Below are positions 9,148 to 18,400 of a stretch of DNA of 64,000 nt, one piece after another. The position numbers were made by a program, and so were the translations under genes. The notes below the pieces were generated by a model, which ran no database searches, had not been told where the DNA came from, and saw only the letters and a list, made by a program, of their open reading frames with translations. This stretch comes from Flavobacterium sp. KJJ (GTDB lineage Bacteria; Bacteroidota; Bacteroidia; Flavobacteriales; Flavobacteriaceae), in contig NZ_JARP01000003.1 of the NCBI RefSeq assembly GCF_000708595.2, forward strand, positions 62,001-126,000, written 5' to 3'. Every line of letters starts with the position of its first letter. Position 1 is the stretch's first letter.

Positions 9148-9654
9148 ATGAAAAAGATCAGCTTTGTTGTTTTACTTTTATTCGTTTTATTCACTTCAAA
9201 AGTGCTTGCTCAATGTGATATAAAAAATAAAGTTATGGCTGATGGTACCATGATGTATTATTTTGACCCCGCGGTTTTTTATACAACAAACTCAAAATCG
9301 TTAAAAATTAATATTGTAACAGATAAAGAGCATTATTTTATCTCCTTGCAGCCTACGCCTTTTCCTCCTAGAAAAGAAGGCAAAAAAATTAAAGATGATT
9401 TGCTTATACATTTAGCAGATCATAATGTATATAAATTAACACACTACGATACTCAATACAGGCAAAACGACTCAATTATGCAGGTTTTGTATTTGATAGA
9501 TGCTAAGGATCTTGAGTCTTTTTCTAAGTTTGAAGCTCTTGTTGCTGAAATTAGAATGGAGGGAACTGAATTTGTTCGCGATTATAATTTTAAATTGCAT
9601 AAAGATGCAATTGTAAAACAGTTAGCCTGTTTTTTGAATAAGGAGGAGGAGTGA
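9148..9654 (+). CDS. Small secreted protein of unknown function
   Basis: The 168-residue protein has a signal peptide ending in SKVLAQ near residue 22, followed immediately by Cys23. A further Cys lies near residue 161, so a disulfide is possible. The mature part is rich in strands and charged residues and shows no motif I recognise. A TATTTTTG box at 9110-9117 may be its -7 promoter element. Its 3' end contains a run of GAG codons that mimics a Shine-Dalgarno sequence. It converges on the DUF2490 gene, with only three bases between the stops and no visible terminator. Confidence 0.55.
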   Translation: MKKISFVVLLLFVLFTSKVLAQCDIKNKVMADGTMMYYFDPAVFYTTNSKSLKINIVTDKEHYFISLQPTPFPPRKEGKKIKDDLLIHLADHNVYKLTHYDTQYRQNDSIMQVLYLIDAKDLESFSKFEALVAEIRMEGTEFVRDYNFKLHKDAIVKQLACFLNKEEE

Positions 9655-9657
9655 AAG

Positions 9658-10458
9658 CTACTCATCATTTGAGGTTTCATTTTTGTGCAATATCTTTTCA
9701 TTTAGGTTTTTAAAAAGATTATTGAATGTAATGGTCAACGATGCGGCATTTACAATTTGATCACCGCTATTTCTTGGGAGATATTCATTTGCATAAGTTA
9801 GTTCAACCTGAATATCATCTGTAAACAGGTAACCTGCTCCAATATTAAATCTGTTTCGGTCAAAAAAACTCTCTCCAGTAACCTTAGCTCCAGTTTTGAT
9901 GTATAATTCATCTGATGTTACGGCATAAACAACACCTTCTCTAAGAACTTTGCTGTTAATAGGTTTTAAATATTTTATTTGTTGGCGATATCTAAGTACA
10001 TTTTCCCAGCTTTCATCCTGATTTCTCATATATCTGAGTTCAATCCTCATTCTAGTGCTTAAGGTATAGCCAGTTTTATGAAAATAATAAATTCCTTGTG
10101 TAGCAAATCTCCATTCAGGTGATTTAAACTGCCCAATTTCTGGCACATCTTTATTGTAATTGTAAGCTAAAAAGGCAGAAAGTTTCCAACGAGGAGATAA
10201 ATAATAATGTCCCCAGCCTCTTATTGAGCGCTGCGTATTTTCTTCAAAGATATTAGGTGAAGATTCTGTACTGCTATATACTGCTCCAAGATTTAATTCA
10301 GCAGACCATTTTTTATTGATAGTCCTGTTAAATTGAAATTCATTCCAAAATTGATTGTAAGTCGTAGTTTGAGCATAACCAATACTTGTAATCAAAATAA
10401 CTACAAGTATTGAAATGTTTTTTTTGAGTAATATGTTAGGAGTATTTTTTGAAGACAT
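9658..10458 (-). CDS. DUF2490 outer-membrane beta-barrel protein
   Basis: The 266-residue protein has a signal peptide at about residues 12-29 ending in GYAQ, preceded by a charged stretch. Many alternating-residue strands follow, with aromatic girdles such as WRFATQGIYYF and RYRQQIKYLKP. NQFWNEFQFNR followed by a predicted small barrel is characteristic of DUF2490, a Bacteroidota outer-membrane family of unknown function. The gene lies 42 bases downstream of rlmB on the same strand and may be read through from it. A shorter start inside the first 12 residues is possible because the N-terminus before the hydrophobic core is unusually long. Confidence 0.7.
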   Translation of the reverse strand: MSSKNTPNILLKKNISILVVILITSIGYAQTTTYNQFWNEFQFNRTINKKWSAELNLGAVYSSTESSPNIFEENTQRSIRGWGHYYLSPRWKLSAFLAYNYNKDVPEIGQFKSPEWRFATQGIYYFHKTGYTLSTRMRIELRYMRNQDESWENVLRYRQQIKYLKPINSKVLREGVVYAVTSDELYIKTGAKVTGESFFDRNRFNIGAGYLFTDDIQVELTYANEYLPRNSGDQIVNAASLTITFNNLFKNLNEKILHKNETSNDE

Positions 10459-10500
10459 TAATTTGATATTTAGTTGTCATCTTAACTCTCTCAATATTAT

Positions 10501-11235
10501 TTAGTTTCTTTGACGTACAGCTTCATATAAAAATGCACCACAGGCAACAGAAACGTTTAGTGATCCAATGGATCCAAACATTGGCAGTTTTGCTTTTTCA
10601 TCAACAATTTTAAGCACAGATGGATTGATTCCTCTGTCTTCAGATCCCATAATAATGGCTACAGGTTCATTCAATGCTATATCATAAATATTTTGATCTG
10701 TTTTTTCAGTTGCAGCAACAGTTTTAATTCCTGATCCTTGAAGATAAAAAATGGCATCTTTAATGTGCTCAACTTTACAGATTGGAACATTAAATACCGC
10801 TCCAGCAGAAGTTTTTACAGTATCTCCATTAACAGGGGCAGAACCTGCTTTTTGAACTATAATTCCGTTTACTCCAGTGCATTCTGCAGTTCTGATAATG
10901 GCTCCAAAATTTCTTGCATCAGAAATCTGATCTAATATTAAAAATAAAGGTTTCGATCCAGATTCTATAGTAGATTCGACTAAATGTTCTAATTCAATAA
11001 AACCAATCGGTGATATTGTTGCAACTGCACCTTGGTGATTATTTGGTGTTAATCGATTAAGTTTTTCTACAGGAACATACGAGAAATTGATGTTAGCGCG
11101 TTTCATCACTTTCATTAAATCTTTCATTAATTCTCCAGAAATTTCCTTTTGTATAAATACTTTGTCAACTTCTTTTCCTGCTTGAATTGCTTCTATAATG
11201 GCTCTAATTCCAAATATTTGATGTTCTTTTTCCAT
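10501..11235 (-). CDS. rlmB: TrmH/SpoU family rRNA 2'-O-methyltransferase, RlmB-like
   Basis: The 244-residue SPOUT methyltransferase carries the N-terminal substrate-binding domain beginning EHQIFGIRAIIEAI. All three SpoU motifs are present: ISDARNFGAIIRTAE near residue 110, IIMGSEDRGINP near 195, and LNVSVACGAFLYEAVRQR at the C-terminus. RlmB methylates G2251 of 23S rRNA. Flavobacteria often carry several TrmH paralogues, so the exact target is inferred. A TATATTTG box ends four bases before the start codon, suggesting a leaderless mRNA. A strong terminator separates it from the SusCD pair upstream on the same strand. Confidence 0.9.
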   Translation of the reverse strand: MEKEHQIFGIRAIIEAIQAGKEVDKVFIQKEISGELMKDLMKVMKRANINFSYVPVEKLNRLTPNNHQGAVATISPIGFIELEHLVESTIESGSKPLFLILDQISDARNFGAIIRTAECTGVNGIIVQKAGSAPVNGDTVKTSAGAVFNVPICKVEHIKDAIFYLQGSGIKTVAATEKTDQNIYDIALNEPVAIIMGSEDRGINPSVLKIVDEKAKLPMFGSIGSLNVSVACGAFLYEAVRQRN

Positions 11236-11239
11236 AGGA

Positions 11240-11247
11240 CAAATATA
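11240..11247 (-). promoter_or_regulatory. Candidate -7 box of rlmB
   Basis: On the minus strand TATATTTG matches TAnnTTTG and ends four bases before the rlmB ATG at 11235, so the transcript would be leaderless or nearly so. There is no convincing -33 element. Confidence 0.45.
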
Positions 11248-11263
11248 GGTATAATGTTTATAT

Positions 11264-11298
11264 AAAAAAAAGCCACTCTGAATGAACAGAGTGGCTTT
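11264..11298 (-). terminator. Terminator of the SusCD operon
   Basis: AAAGCCACTCTG pairs perfectly with CAGAGTGGCTTT (arms 11287-11298 and 11269-11280) around a six-base loop. On the minus strand a T-run follows at 11270-11264. It lies just after the susD-like stop at 11320. Confidence 0.92.
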
Positions 11299-11319
11299 GG
11301 TATTAATTTTGGTCTAAAA

Positions 11320-12774
11320 TTATAATTTATCCCAGAAAATTTTATTTGCAAGTTTATCACCACCTATAGCAGTAGAAGCTGCAGTCCAATTTGCATTGTT
11401 AACTGTTTGCTCGTTGATAGGGTATGTTAATCTTTTTGGAACTACTCCGTCAGCAGCAGCACTAGCAGTAGCAGGTGCAACTAAAACAGGGTAATCTAAC
11501 CTTCTGTAAGTAGTCCAAGATTCAAATCCTCTATTGAATAAACCAATCCATGCTTGACGTCCGATTTTTTCTTTGAAAGTTCCAGGAGCCGTAGCATAAG
11601 CTACACCTGGTGTAAGAAGATAAGCATCAACACCAGCAACACCCCAATTTTCAAATGAAGCTCTAATTGCATTGTTATAGTAAGTTTCTGCAGTTCCGCC
11701 AACAGATAATCCTCTAGCAGCTGCTTCAGCTAAGTAGAAGTTTACCTCAGTAGCTTCAAATAATAGAGCTGGGAAATCAGCTGCTGCAATTTTAGCGCTA
11801 ATGTGTGAGAAGTTAGCATATGCATTTGCTGTTCCGTACACACCACCTTTGTAAACACCGTTGTATAATGTGAAATATGCGTCTCTACGTGGATCAGCCA
11901 ATGTATTCATAGCATCAATAATGTTACTAGTAGGAACAAAATCATTACGTCCAGATGCAACTAAGTTTGCATAAAGTGTACTGTAATTTGGAGCAGCAGT
12001 AGTATACTTAAATGAAGCATTATTAGCATTTGTAGTAATAACTCCAGCAGTATAAGCGCTTTCAATAGTAGATTTTGCTAATGCAGGATTAGCGTCTACC
12101 AAGTTAATTCCTATTTTAACCTTCAAAGAGTTTGCAAAAAGTTTCCATTTTGCCATATTACCTGAGTAAATAACATCACCAGAAGAAAAAGATGATGTAG
12201 AAGCATCAATTGATGCGATTGTTGCATCAAGCTTAGTAATTAACGACGAATATACAGTTGCAGCATCATCATATTTTGGTAAAACAATACCAGTTGTTAC
12301 AGCTTCTGTATATGGAATATTTCCAAAAGTATCTACTAATACTTGAAAAGTATACAATTGCAGAATGTCAGCAATAGCTGTTTTGTTTTTTTGTATTCTA
12401 TCAAAATCAGCTTGAGATTGAGAAGAAGGTTTAACTTCTTTTGCAATAGCATCCTTTGTAGACTGAAGGTTACCAATTACACTAGCATATAGAACTCTCC
12501 AATGAACATCTGATACTTTTCTAGTAATGAAAAAATATCTTGATTCATCAGTATATTGAGTTGCTGCCCATGTTTGAGATAAATATCTGAATGGCCCACT
12601 GTTAACACTTGGTGTAGTCATTTGATCAGCTAATGCTTTTTCAGCATTAGTTAATAAAGTCTGACTAGGAACGTCATAAGGCTTGTCTTTGTTGTCATTA
12701 AAATCAGCCTCATCATTTACGCAACCTGTCATGAATAGGGACAGAATTGCTACTGAAAATATTATCTTTTTCAT
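11320..12774 (-). CDS. SusD/RagB-family surface lipoprotein
   Basis: The 484-residue protein has a lipoprotein signal with lipobox MTGC and lipidated Cys18. An acidic stretch VNDEADFND follows, resembling the surface-export signals described for flavobacterial lipoproteins. The mature part is helical and TPR-like, and the C-terminal region has the SusD_2-type pattern around RQAWIGLFNRGFESWTTYRRLDYP near residue 410. SusD proteins cap the SusC channel and bind the nutrient at the cell surface. It follows the SusC gene with one base between stop and start, so the two are co-translated. No glycosidase, sulfatase or peptidase gene is next to it, so the substrate is unknown. Confidence 0.92.
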   Translation of the reverse strand: MKKIIFSVAILSLFMTGCVNDEADFNDNKDKPYDVPSQTLLTNAEKALADQMTTPSVNSGPFRYLSQTWAATQYTDESRYFFITRKVSDVHWRVLYASVIGNLQSTKDAIAKEVKPSSQSQADFDRIQKNKTAIADILQLYTFQVLVDTFGNIPYTEAVTTGIVLPKYDDAATVYSSLITKLDATIASIDASTSSFSSGDVIYSGNMAKWKLFANSLKVKIGINLVDANPALAKSTIESAYTAGVITTNANNASFKYTTAAPNYSTLYANLVASGRNDFVPTSNIIDAMNTLADPRRDAYFTLYNGVYKGGVYGTANAYANFSHISAKIAAADFPALLFEATEVNFYLAEAAARGLSVGGTAETYYNNAIRASFENWGVAGVDAYLLTPGVAYATAPGTFKEKIGRQAWIGLFNRGFESWTTYRRLDYPVLVAPATASAAADGVVPKRLTYPINEQTVNNANWTAASTAIGGDKLANKIFWDKL

Positions 12775-12775
12775 C

Positions 12776-15700
12776 TTAGAATTTTAATTTTACATTGAAT
12801 GAATACATTTTTACAGATGGCATTACACCTGATTGATAACCTTGAACGTTACCTGCAGATGTTCCAGCTTCAGGATCTGCATATGGAAGGTTTTTGTGAA
12901 GAATCCATACGTTGTTTCCAAGTAAACTAAAAGTAAGGTCTTTAATATTCTTGTTTAAGAATTTTGATGGTAAAGTATATGAGAATCCTACCTCTCTTAA
13001 TTTAATATAAGAAGCATCATAAACAAATGCTTTTGCAGGATTAGCAGAAATACCATAACCTAGACCTGCATATTCACTTGAATTCTCAGCATCAACTCTT
13101 GTTGTATTTGCTACATATCCTCCGTTACCGTCTGACATTACTCCCGGATTGATATATCCACCTCCATTAGCTAAAGAATTTCTAACAGGATTTCCTAAGT
13201 CATTAGTTCCTGCAGTTTCTGGATAAAGACCTGTGTCTTGTCCGTAAGCTTGGTCAAGAGAGAAAACATCACCACCTTTTTTCCAGTCAAGCAAGAAATT
13301 AAACGATACGTTTTTGTAAGTAAATCTGTTTGAAAGACCACCAACCCAGTCAGCTTGAACGTTACCAATAACTTTATCAGCTGTTGTTAAATAGTTACCG
13401 TCATCTCCAACGATTCTATTTCCATTGGCATCGTAATCGTAATCAGTTCCTCTAAATGTTCCATAAGGCTGACCAGCTGTTGCATTTAATGATACACCAC
13501 TTTGGAAAGCTGCCAATTGAAGATTATCTCTTCCTTGGTTTAATGAAATTACGTCATTTTTGTTTTTAGACCAGTTAACTCCAACTTGCCATTGGAAGTT
13601 TTCAGTTTTAACAGGAGATCCTGTTAAAGCAACCTCGATACCTTTGTTTTGAATTTCTCCAGCATTAATTTGTGCGAAGCTATATCCAGTAGAAGGAGAT
13701 TGTGGAACGCTAAAAATTTGATCTACAGTGTTCGTTTTGTATACAGAAACGTCAAAACTTAATCTGTTTTTAAACATTGCAGCCTCTAAACCAAACTCAA
13801 CACTTTTTTGTCTTTCTGGTTTTAGATTGCTGAAATCAACAGCTACTGAGCTGTTTGAAAACATTGGGTTTCCACTAAGGATACCATTATTTACTCTTGC
13901 TCCCAGTGTACCTGCAGCTGGGTCATTACCAACTTCAGCGTAGTTAGCTCTTAATTTTCCTAATGACAACCAATCAGCTTTAATTAATTCAGAAAAGATA
14001 AAACTTGTTCCGATTGAGTAGTAGTCGTAAGCATTGTTATTTGTTGGCAATGCAGTTGATTGATCACGTCTGTAAGATCCCTCTAAATATACAAGTTTGT
14101 TGTAATCCAAAGAAGCTTGTGCGTACACACCTGATTTTTCGTAGTGAATTTCACTTTCAATTGGAGCTACAAAACTTTTTGAATTAGCAATTGTGTAGAA
14201 TCCAGGAATAACTAAACCACCTGTTGTAGATGCTTCATATTCGTCAGCATCAGATTTGATTAATGTAGCACCACCTAATACTTTAGCGCTAATTGCATCA
14301 CCTAATTTGAAGTCATAAGTAGCAATGAAGTCGTAAGTTTGTTGCAAGAAAGCTCTTGTATATAAATCATATCCTGAACCTTCTGTAATTTGGCTAACAC
14401 CAAATTCTTCTGGGTGACTTCCAACAGCCATTCTAGTTTCTTGTCTGTCGTTTGAGTTATCAATTGTAACACGTCCTAAAAGGTTGAAGTTTTTAGTTAC
14501 ATCATAGCTAATGTTAGCACCAGCAAGAATTCTTCTTCTTCCGTCATTTTCGTAATTTTGGTAACGGTCAAAGTAAGGGTTGTTCCAGTAAGCAGGACTA
14601 ATATCTCCACCTAATGGGTTGTTCATGTTCCAAGTAACGTTGTTATGATCTCTTTGGTATTCTCTCTCTAACTCTTTTACATCAACGTTAGTTTGCCACC
14701 ATTGTCTGAAACCTCCAATAAAGTTGTTTCCGTATCCAACACTATTTCTACCTATAACGTTTTGATCACTAAATGTAAAAAAAGCACCAACTGTTAGGTT
14801 GTCTAAGACTGCTCTTGAGAAATTACCACTGATGATATTTCTTTTTAATGAACTGTTTGGTAAAACACCTTTTTCATCGTTGTTAGTGTAGCTGAAGCTA
14901 AATGTGTTTTTGTCATCACCACCAGTAATGTTGATGTTGTTTACAGTATTTAATGCTTTTTCAAAAAATTCAGATGGATCATTTACTGCAGCTGACCAAG
15001 GTGTAGCTTTTCCAAAGTTAGGATTACCTGGAGCAAATGCGTTCCATTGGTAAGTAGGTTGACCGTCAAATTTATTACCATAAGATATATCATATCCTGT
15101 GTTAACTAATCTGTCTTGAACGCCGTCACCATTTACATCTGTATAGACGAAGTCATCTTGTCCGCCATAACCACCACCACCATATTGTTTTTGGTATCTT
15201 GCAAATGTTGATCTGTCAATAGTACCAACAGAAACTGTACTGCTGAAAGAAACTCCTAAAGCTTGGTTTTTCTTTCCTTTTTTAGTTGTAATCATGATCG
15301 CTCCATTCGCAGCTTGACTACCGTATAATGCTGTTGCAGCAGCACCTTTCAAAACGTTGATAGATTCGATATTGTTTGGATCGATGTCTGAAGCAGAGTT
15401 TCCAAAGTCAAATCCATCTCTTGCATTAGCTGCATCTGCCTTGTTAAGGTTAGCATTCGCCATTGGTACACCATCAACAACCATTAAAGCTTGGTTGTTT
15501 CCTGTCATACTCTTAGTTCCTCTAAGTACAATGTTAGTAGAACCGCCAAAGTTAGAGTTTGATTTTACTTCTAAACCGGCAACTTTACCAGCTAAGTTGT
15601 TTAAGAAGTTGTTGGTTGGTTGAGAGTTAACTACTGCGCCATCTAATTTTTGAGAAGAGTAGTTAAGTGATTTTTTCTCTCTTTTAATACCTAAAGCTGT

Positions 15701-16021
15701 TGTTACCACAACTGCTTCAAGTTCATTTGCATCTGCATTTAATTTAACATTAACTACAGAAGAACTTGCAGCTATTTCTTGAGATTTCATCCCAATGTAG
15801 CTAAAAACCAAGACTTGGCTCGGCGATGCTTTGATAGAAAATTTACCATCAAAATCAGTTTGCGTTCCAGATTTTGTTCCTTTAATTAATACACTCACAC
15901 CTGGTAATGGCATTCCTGTATTATCGGAAACAGTCCCTGAAACAGATCTTTCTTGCGCAAAAGTTAGTTGCGCCACTAGTACTAATAAAAGCACTAAGAA
16001 TCCATTGAACTTTAGTTTCAT
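12776..16021 (-). CDS. SusC/RagA-family TonB-dependent transporter
   Basis: The protein has 1081 residues. After a signal peptide ending in TFAQ (residue 22) comes a carboxypeptidase-like regulatory domain (about 25-105, GTVSDNTGMPLPGVSVLIKG). The plug domain (about 115-235) has the SusC signature LKGAAATALYGSQAANGAI. A 22-strand barrel follows and ends in KMYSFNVKLKF. It imports the ligand captured by the adjacent SusD with energy from TonB-ExbBD. The long Gly/Asn/Asp-rich loops are normal for the family. The gene begins an SusCD operon that ends at the terminator at 11264-11298. Its 85-base upstream gap to the Omp85-type gene contains only weak promoter matches. Confidence 0.95.
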   Translation of the reverse strand: MKLKFNGFLVLLLVLVAQLTFAQERSVSGTVSDNTGMPLPGVSVLIKGTKSGTQTDFDGKFSIKASPSQVLVFSYIGMKSQEIAASSSVVNVKLNADANELEAVVVTTALGIKREKKSLNYSSQKLDGAVVNSQPTNNFLNNLAGKVAGLEVKSNSNFGGSTNIVLRGTKSMTGNNQALMVVDGVPMANANLNKADAANARDGFDFGNSASDIDPNNIESINVLKGAAATALYGSQAANGAIMITTKKGKKNQALGVSFSSTVSVGTIDRSTFARYQKQYGGGGYGGQDDFVYTDVNGDGVQDRLVNTGYDISYGNKFDGQPTYQWNAFAPGNPNFGKATPWSAAVNDPSEFFEKALNTVNNINITGGDDKNTFSFSYTNNDEKGVLPNSSLKRNIISGNFSRAVLDNLTVGAFFTFSDQNVIGRNSVGYGNNFIGGFRQWWQTNVDVKELEREYQRDHNNVTWNMNNPLGGDISPAYWNNPYFDRYQNYENDGRRRILAGANISYDVTKNFNLLGRVTIDNSNDRQETRMAVGSHPEEFGVSQITEGSGYDLYTRAFLQQTYDFIATYDFKLGDAISAKVLGGATLIKSDADEYEASTTGGLVIPGFYTIANSKSFVAPIESEIHYEKSGVYAQASLDYNKLVYLEGSYRRDQSTALPTNNNAYDYYSIGTSFIFSELIKADWLSLGKLRANYAEVGNDPAAGTLGARVNNGILSGNPMFSNSSVAVDFSNLKPERQKSVEFGLEAAMFKNRLSFDVSVYKTNTVDQIFSVPQSPSTGYSFAQINAGEIQNKGIEVALTGSPVKTENFQWQVGVNWSKNKNDVISLNQGRDNLQLAAFQSGVSLNATAGQPYGTFRGTDYDYDANGNRIVGDDGNYLTTADKVIGNVQADWVGGLSNRFTYKNVSFNFLLDWKKGGDVFSLDQAYGQDTGLYPETAGTNDLGNPVRNSLANGGGYINPGVMSDGNGGYVANTTRVDAENSSEYAGLGYGISANPAKAFVYDASYIKLREVGFSYTLPSKFLNKNIKDLTFSLLGNNVWILHKNLPYADPEAGTSAGNVQGYQSGVMPSVKMYSFNVKLKF

Positions 16022-16106
16022 TTTTAAATATTTTGAATTAGTATCGCAAAACTCTTAATAATTTGTTAACTATCCTAATATTAATTTAAACTTTTTTCAG
16101 TTACCG

Positions 16107-17825
16107 CTAAAATTTAACATTATAACATAAGTTTATGATAGTGTTATATAATTGTAATTCTTGTGTATTAGCACCTCCATTTGTCAGAGTAATCTTTAAT
16201 AATCCGTTTGGTGTCTGTATCACAGATCCAATTCCGACTCCTATTAAATTTTTTATTTTATTTGGATTTATAGATGATGTTAAGTCTTGATATAGACCAA
16301 AATCGGCTATTGTGTTTATGTAAATGTTTTGCGAAAATTTATATCTGTATTCTGTAAGAATTAAAGTGTTGAAATTAGATTGAAGACTGTTCTCTAAAAA
16401 GCCTCTTATGGAGTTAATTCCGCCAAATCGAAATAATTCATTAAAAATGTAATTTTTACTGTTAAGATAAAAATTTTGTGAATTTATGTTAATGTAATTT
16501 TTCTCGTTAAGTTCAAAATTATAGGATACATTTAGGTTCGTGTAAAATTGTTGACTAGGTTTTGCTGTTGAAGAATCGTTATTGGTGTTTCTTTTTCCGT
16601 ATCCGATAATCCAGTTTAACCATGCTTTTTTGGGAATAAGACTATTAGCATAATCTATCTTTTTGAATTCGTAAGTTGAAGTAATATATGAATTTTTAAA
16701 ATCGCTGATTGTTGTATTATTTGTGTTTTGGATATCGCTTGATTCTGTTGATTGATATCCTAAATATATTTTTGAATTGTAATTGATGTAATAGCCTAAG
16801 TCGATTGCTGTTTTGGTATTTTGAAATGTGCTGTCTTGCTTAAAAATATTTAGCTGTGCTTTTAGTCCTAAAGAAGATTTGAATATATATGGAATTTCTA
16901 GTTTAGTATTGAAAGTTTTTTGTTGATTGCCGTCACTTTTCCAATATAGTGCAAATTGCTCTCCTGCACGAAGTATGTTTAATAGTGTTATATCTAAATA
17001 TCCATTTAGGTTTAATTTTTCATTTTCGTCGTTTGAAAATCCAACATATCCATCAAAAGTATTGGCTTTTCTTTTTTCAATATAAGCGTAAATTTTTGTT
17101 GAATCCTTGGTGAATAATATTTCAGGATATTTTGTTTGATTGATGAATTCAAAACTGTTTATATCATCGTAAAGTTGCTTTACAATTTCTTGATTAAATG
17201 TCTTGTTTAAATATTTTTTATTAAGTTGTTTTAAGTGCCCCTTTGGAAAAAAGTCGTTGCTCTTGGAATTTGAGTAATTTAGAATAATGGAATTTACACT
17301 GCGTTTTTTTTCGGATTTAAAATTTAAGTCGGCATAAATTATTAAATTCTTTTTTCGAATGTTTTCTAATTTAATTTTGCTGAGGGCAAATCCCAGTTTT
17401 TCTGCATCAATTATTTTTTGATTTAGATATGTTTCTAGTTCGCTGTAGGGAATAATTATGGTGTCGTTTTTTGATTCTTCAGATTTAAAGAAAGAATTAT
17501 TTATACCTATATATATATGTATGTTTTTTATTTTTTCTTTTAGTGTGATGATAGAAGTGTAAGTGCTGTCATTTATTGTTTTGGTTTCTAAGATTTTGTT
17601 GTTTAGATAACCAATTTTTGAAAGTCTTTGAGAAGTGATTTTTACTTCGTCAAACAGTGATTTTACGTTAGTATGCTTTGTAGAATAATTTATTGAGTCT
17701 ATAGTTTTATTTTCGATTTCATTTGTTCCGTTTATTTTTAAATAAAAATTTTGCGCACAACAAGAAATGCTCATGAAGCAAAAAAGAGATAGTGATAATA
17801 ACTGTTTCAAAAGCAATTGTTTCAT
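16107..17825 (-). CDS. Omp85/BamA-type outer-membrane beta-barrel protein
   Basis: The 572-residue protein has a signal peptide with a Cys-rich end (SISCCAQ). Residues about 60-230 could hold POTRA-like domains and about 250-572 a beta-barrel. The barrel contains FGGINSIRGFLEN near residue 465, the conserved RGF motif of loop 6 in Omp85 proteins. Such proteins insert or secrete outer-membrane proteins. At 572 residues it is shorter than BamA and near the TpsB/FhaC size, but no secreted TpsA partner is adjacent. A lipobox-like ISCC also makes a lipoprotein start conceivable. Codon use is very AT-rich. It is divergent from rpsL. Confidence 0.8.
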   Translation of the reverse strand: MKQLLLKQLLSLSLFCFMSISCCAQNFYLKINGTNEIENKTIDSINYSTKHTNVKSLFDEVKITSQRLSKIGYLNNKILETKTINDSTYTSIITLKEKIKNIHIYIGINNSFFKSEESKNDTIIIPYSELETYLNQKIIDAEKLGFALSKIKLENIRKKNLIIYADLNFKSEKKRSVNSIILNYSNSKSNDFFPKGHLKQLNKKYLNKTFNQEIVKQLYDDINSFEFINQTKYPEILFTKDSTKIYAYIEKRKANTFDGYVGFSNDENEKLNLNGYLDITLLNILRAGEQFALYWKSDGNQQKTFNTKLEIPYIFKSSLGLKAQLNIFKQDSTFQNTKTAIDLGYYINYNSKIYLGYQSTESSDIQNTNNTTISDFKNSYITSTYEFKKIDYANSLIPKKAWLNWIIGYGKRNTNNDSSTAKPSQQFYTNLNVSYNFELNEKNYININSQNFYLNSKNYIFNELFRFGGINSIRGFLENSLQSNFNTLILTEYRYKFSQNIYINTIADFGLYQDLTSSINPNKIKNLIGVGIGSVIQTPNGLLKITLTNGGANTQELQLYNTIINLCYNVKF

Positions 17826-17908
17826 ATATTAAATGTATTGCAAATATCTATTGTTTGTTTGTAAAATCATAAGCTTAAATAATGTTATTGAAAATTAATG
17901 GATTAACG

Positions 17909-17939
17909 TTTGTATAGTGAAAAATATTTTATACATTTG
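17909..17939 (+). promoter_or_regulatory. Promoter of the rpsL operon
   Basis: TTTG at 17909-17912 and TACATTTG at 17932-17939 are separated by 19 bases, a full match to the Bacteroidota -33/-7 promoter. Predicted transcription starts near 17943. Confidence 0.85.
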
Positions 17940-17943
17940 CAAC

Positions 17944-17958
17944 CCCGTAAAAAGCGGG
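17944..17958 (+). promoter_or_regulatory. 5'-terminal leader hairpin of rpsL mRNA
   Basis: CCCG at 17944-17947 pairs with CGGG at 17955-17958, and a T-G wobble extends the stem. The hairpin lies at the predicted 5' end of the transcript and could stabilise the mRNA or take part in ribosomal-protein feedback. Its role is inferred from position only. Confidence 0.4.
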
Positions 17959-17993
17959 AATTTAATATACATAATAAATTTTTAGTATTAATT

Positions 17994-18377
17994 ATGCCAA
18001 CAATTCAACAATTAGTAAGAACAGGAAGAACTCAGATAACTAAGAAGAGTAAATCGGTTGCTTTAGATTCTTGTCCTCAAAGAAGAGGGGTTTGTACGCG
18101 TGTTTACACTACTACACCAAAAAAACCAAACTCTGCAATGCGTAAAGTTGCGCGTGTACGTTTGACAAATGGTAATGAAGTAAATGCTTACATCCCTGGA
18201 GAAGGACACAATTTACAAGAGCACTCGATAGTATTAGTTAGAGGCGGAAGGGTAAAAGATTTACCAGGTGTTAGATATCATATCGTTCGTGGAGCGCTTG
18301 ACACGTCAGGAGTTGCAGGAAGAACGCAAAGAAGATCTAAGTACGGTGCTAAACGCCCAAAAGAAGCAAAAAAGTAA
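17994..18377 (+). CDS. rpsL: 30S ribosomal protein S12
   Basis: The protein has 127 residues, with [12 protein letters not shown] at the start and the decoding-centre loops [15 protein letters not shown] and the PGVRYH segment. S12 lines the decoding site of the small subunit. I place the start at 17994: an in-frame ATG at 17910 would overlap the -33 promoter element and add 28 residues unknown in any S12. It is the first gene of the rpsL-rpsG-fusA-rpsJ operon. No Shine-Dalgarno sequence precedes it, only AT-rich leader. Confidence 0.98.
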
Positions 18378-18400
18378 TTTAAAACTTTTAAGAAAAAGAC

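Noticed and set aside
9640..9651. AAGGAGGAGGAG, a perfect Shine-Dalgarno-like string followed by GTG
   Set aside because: It consists of Lys-Glu-Glu-Glu codons at the end of the secreted-protein gene. The frame after the GTG closes within about 20 codons, and the next gene is on the other strand.
17910..17993. Longer rpsL start at 17910
   Set aside because: The extension overlaps both promoter elements and adds 28 residues unlike any S12.
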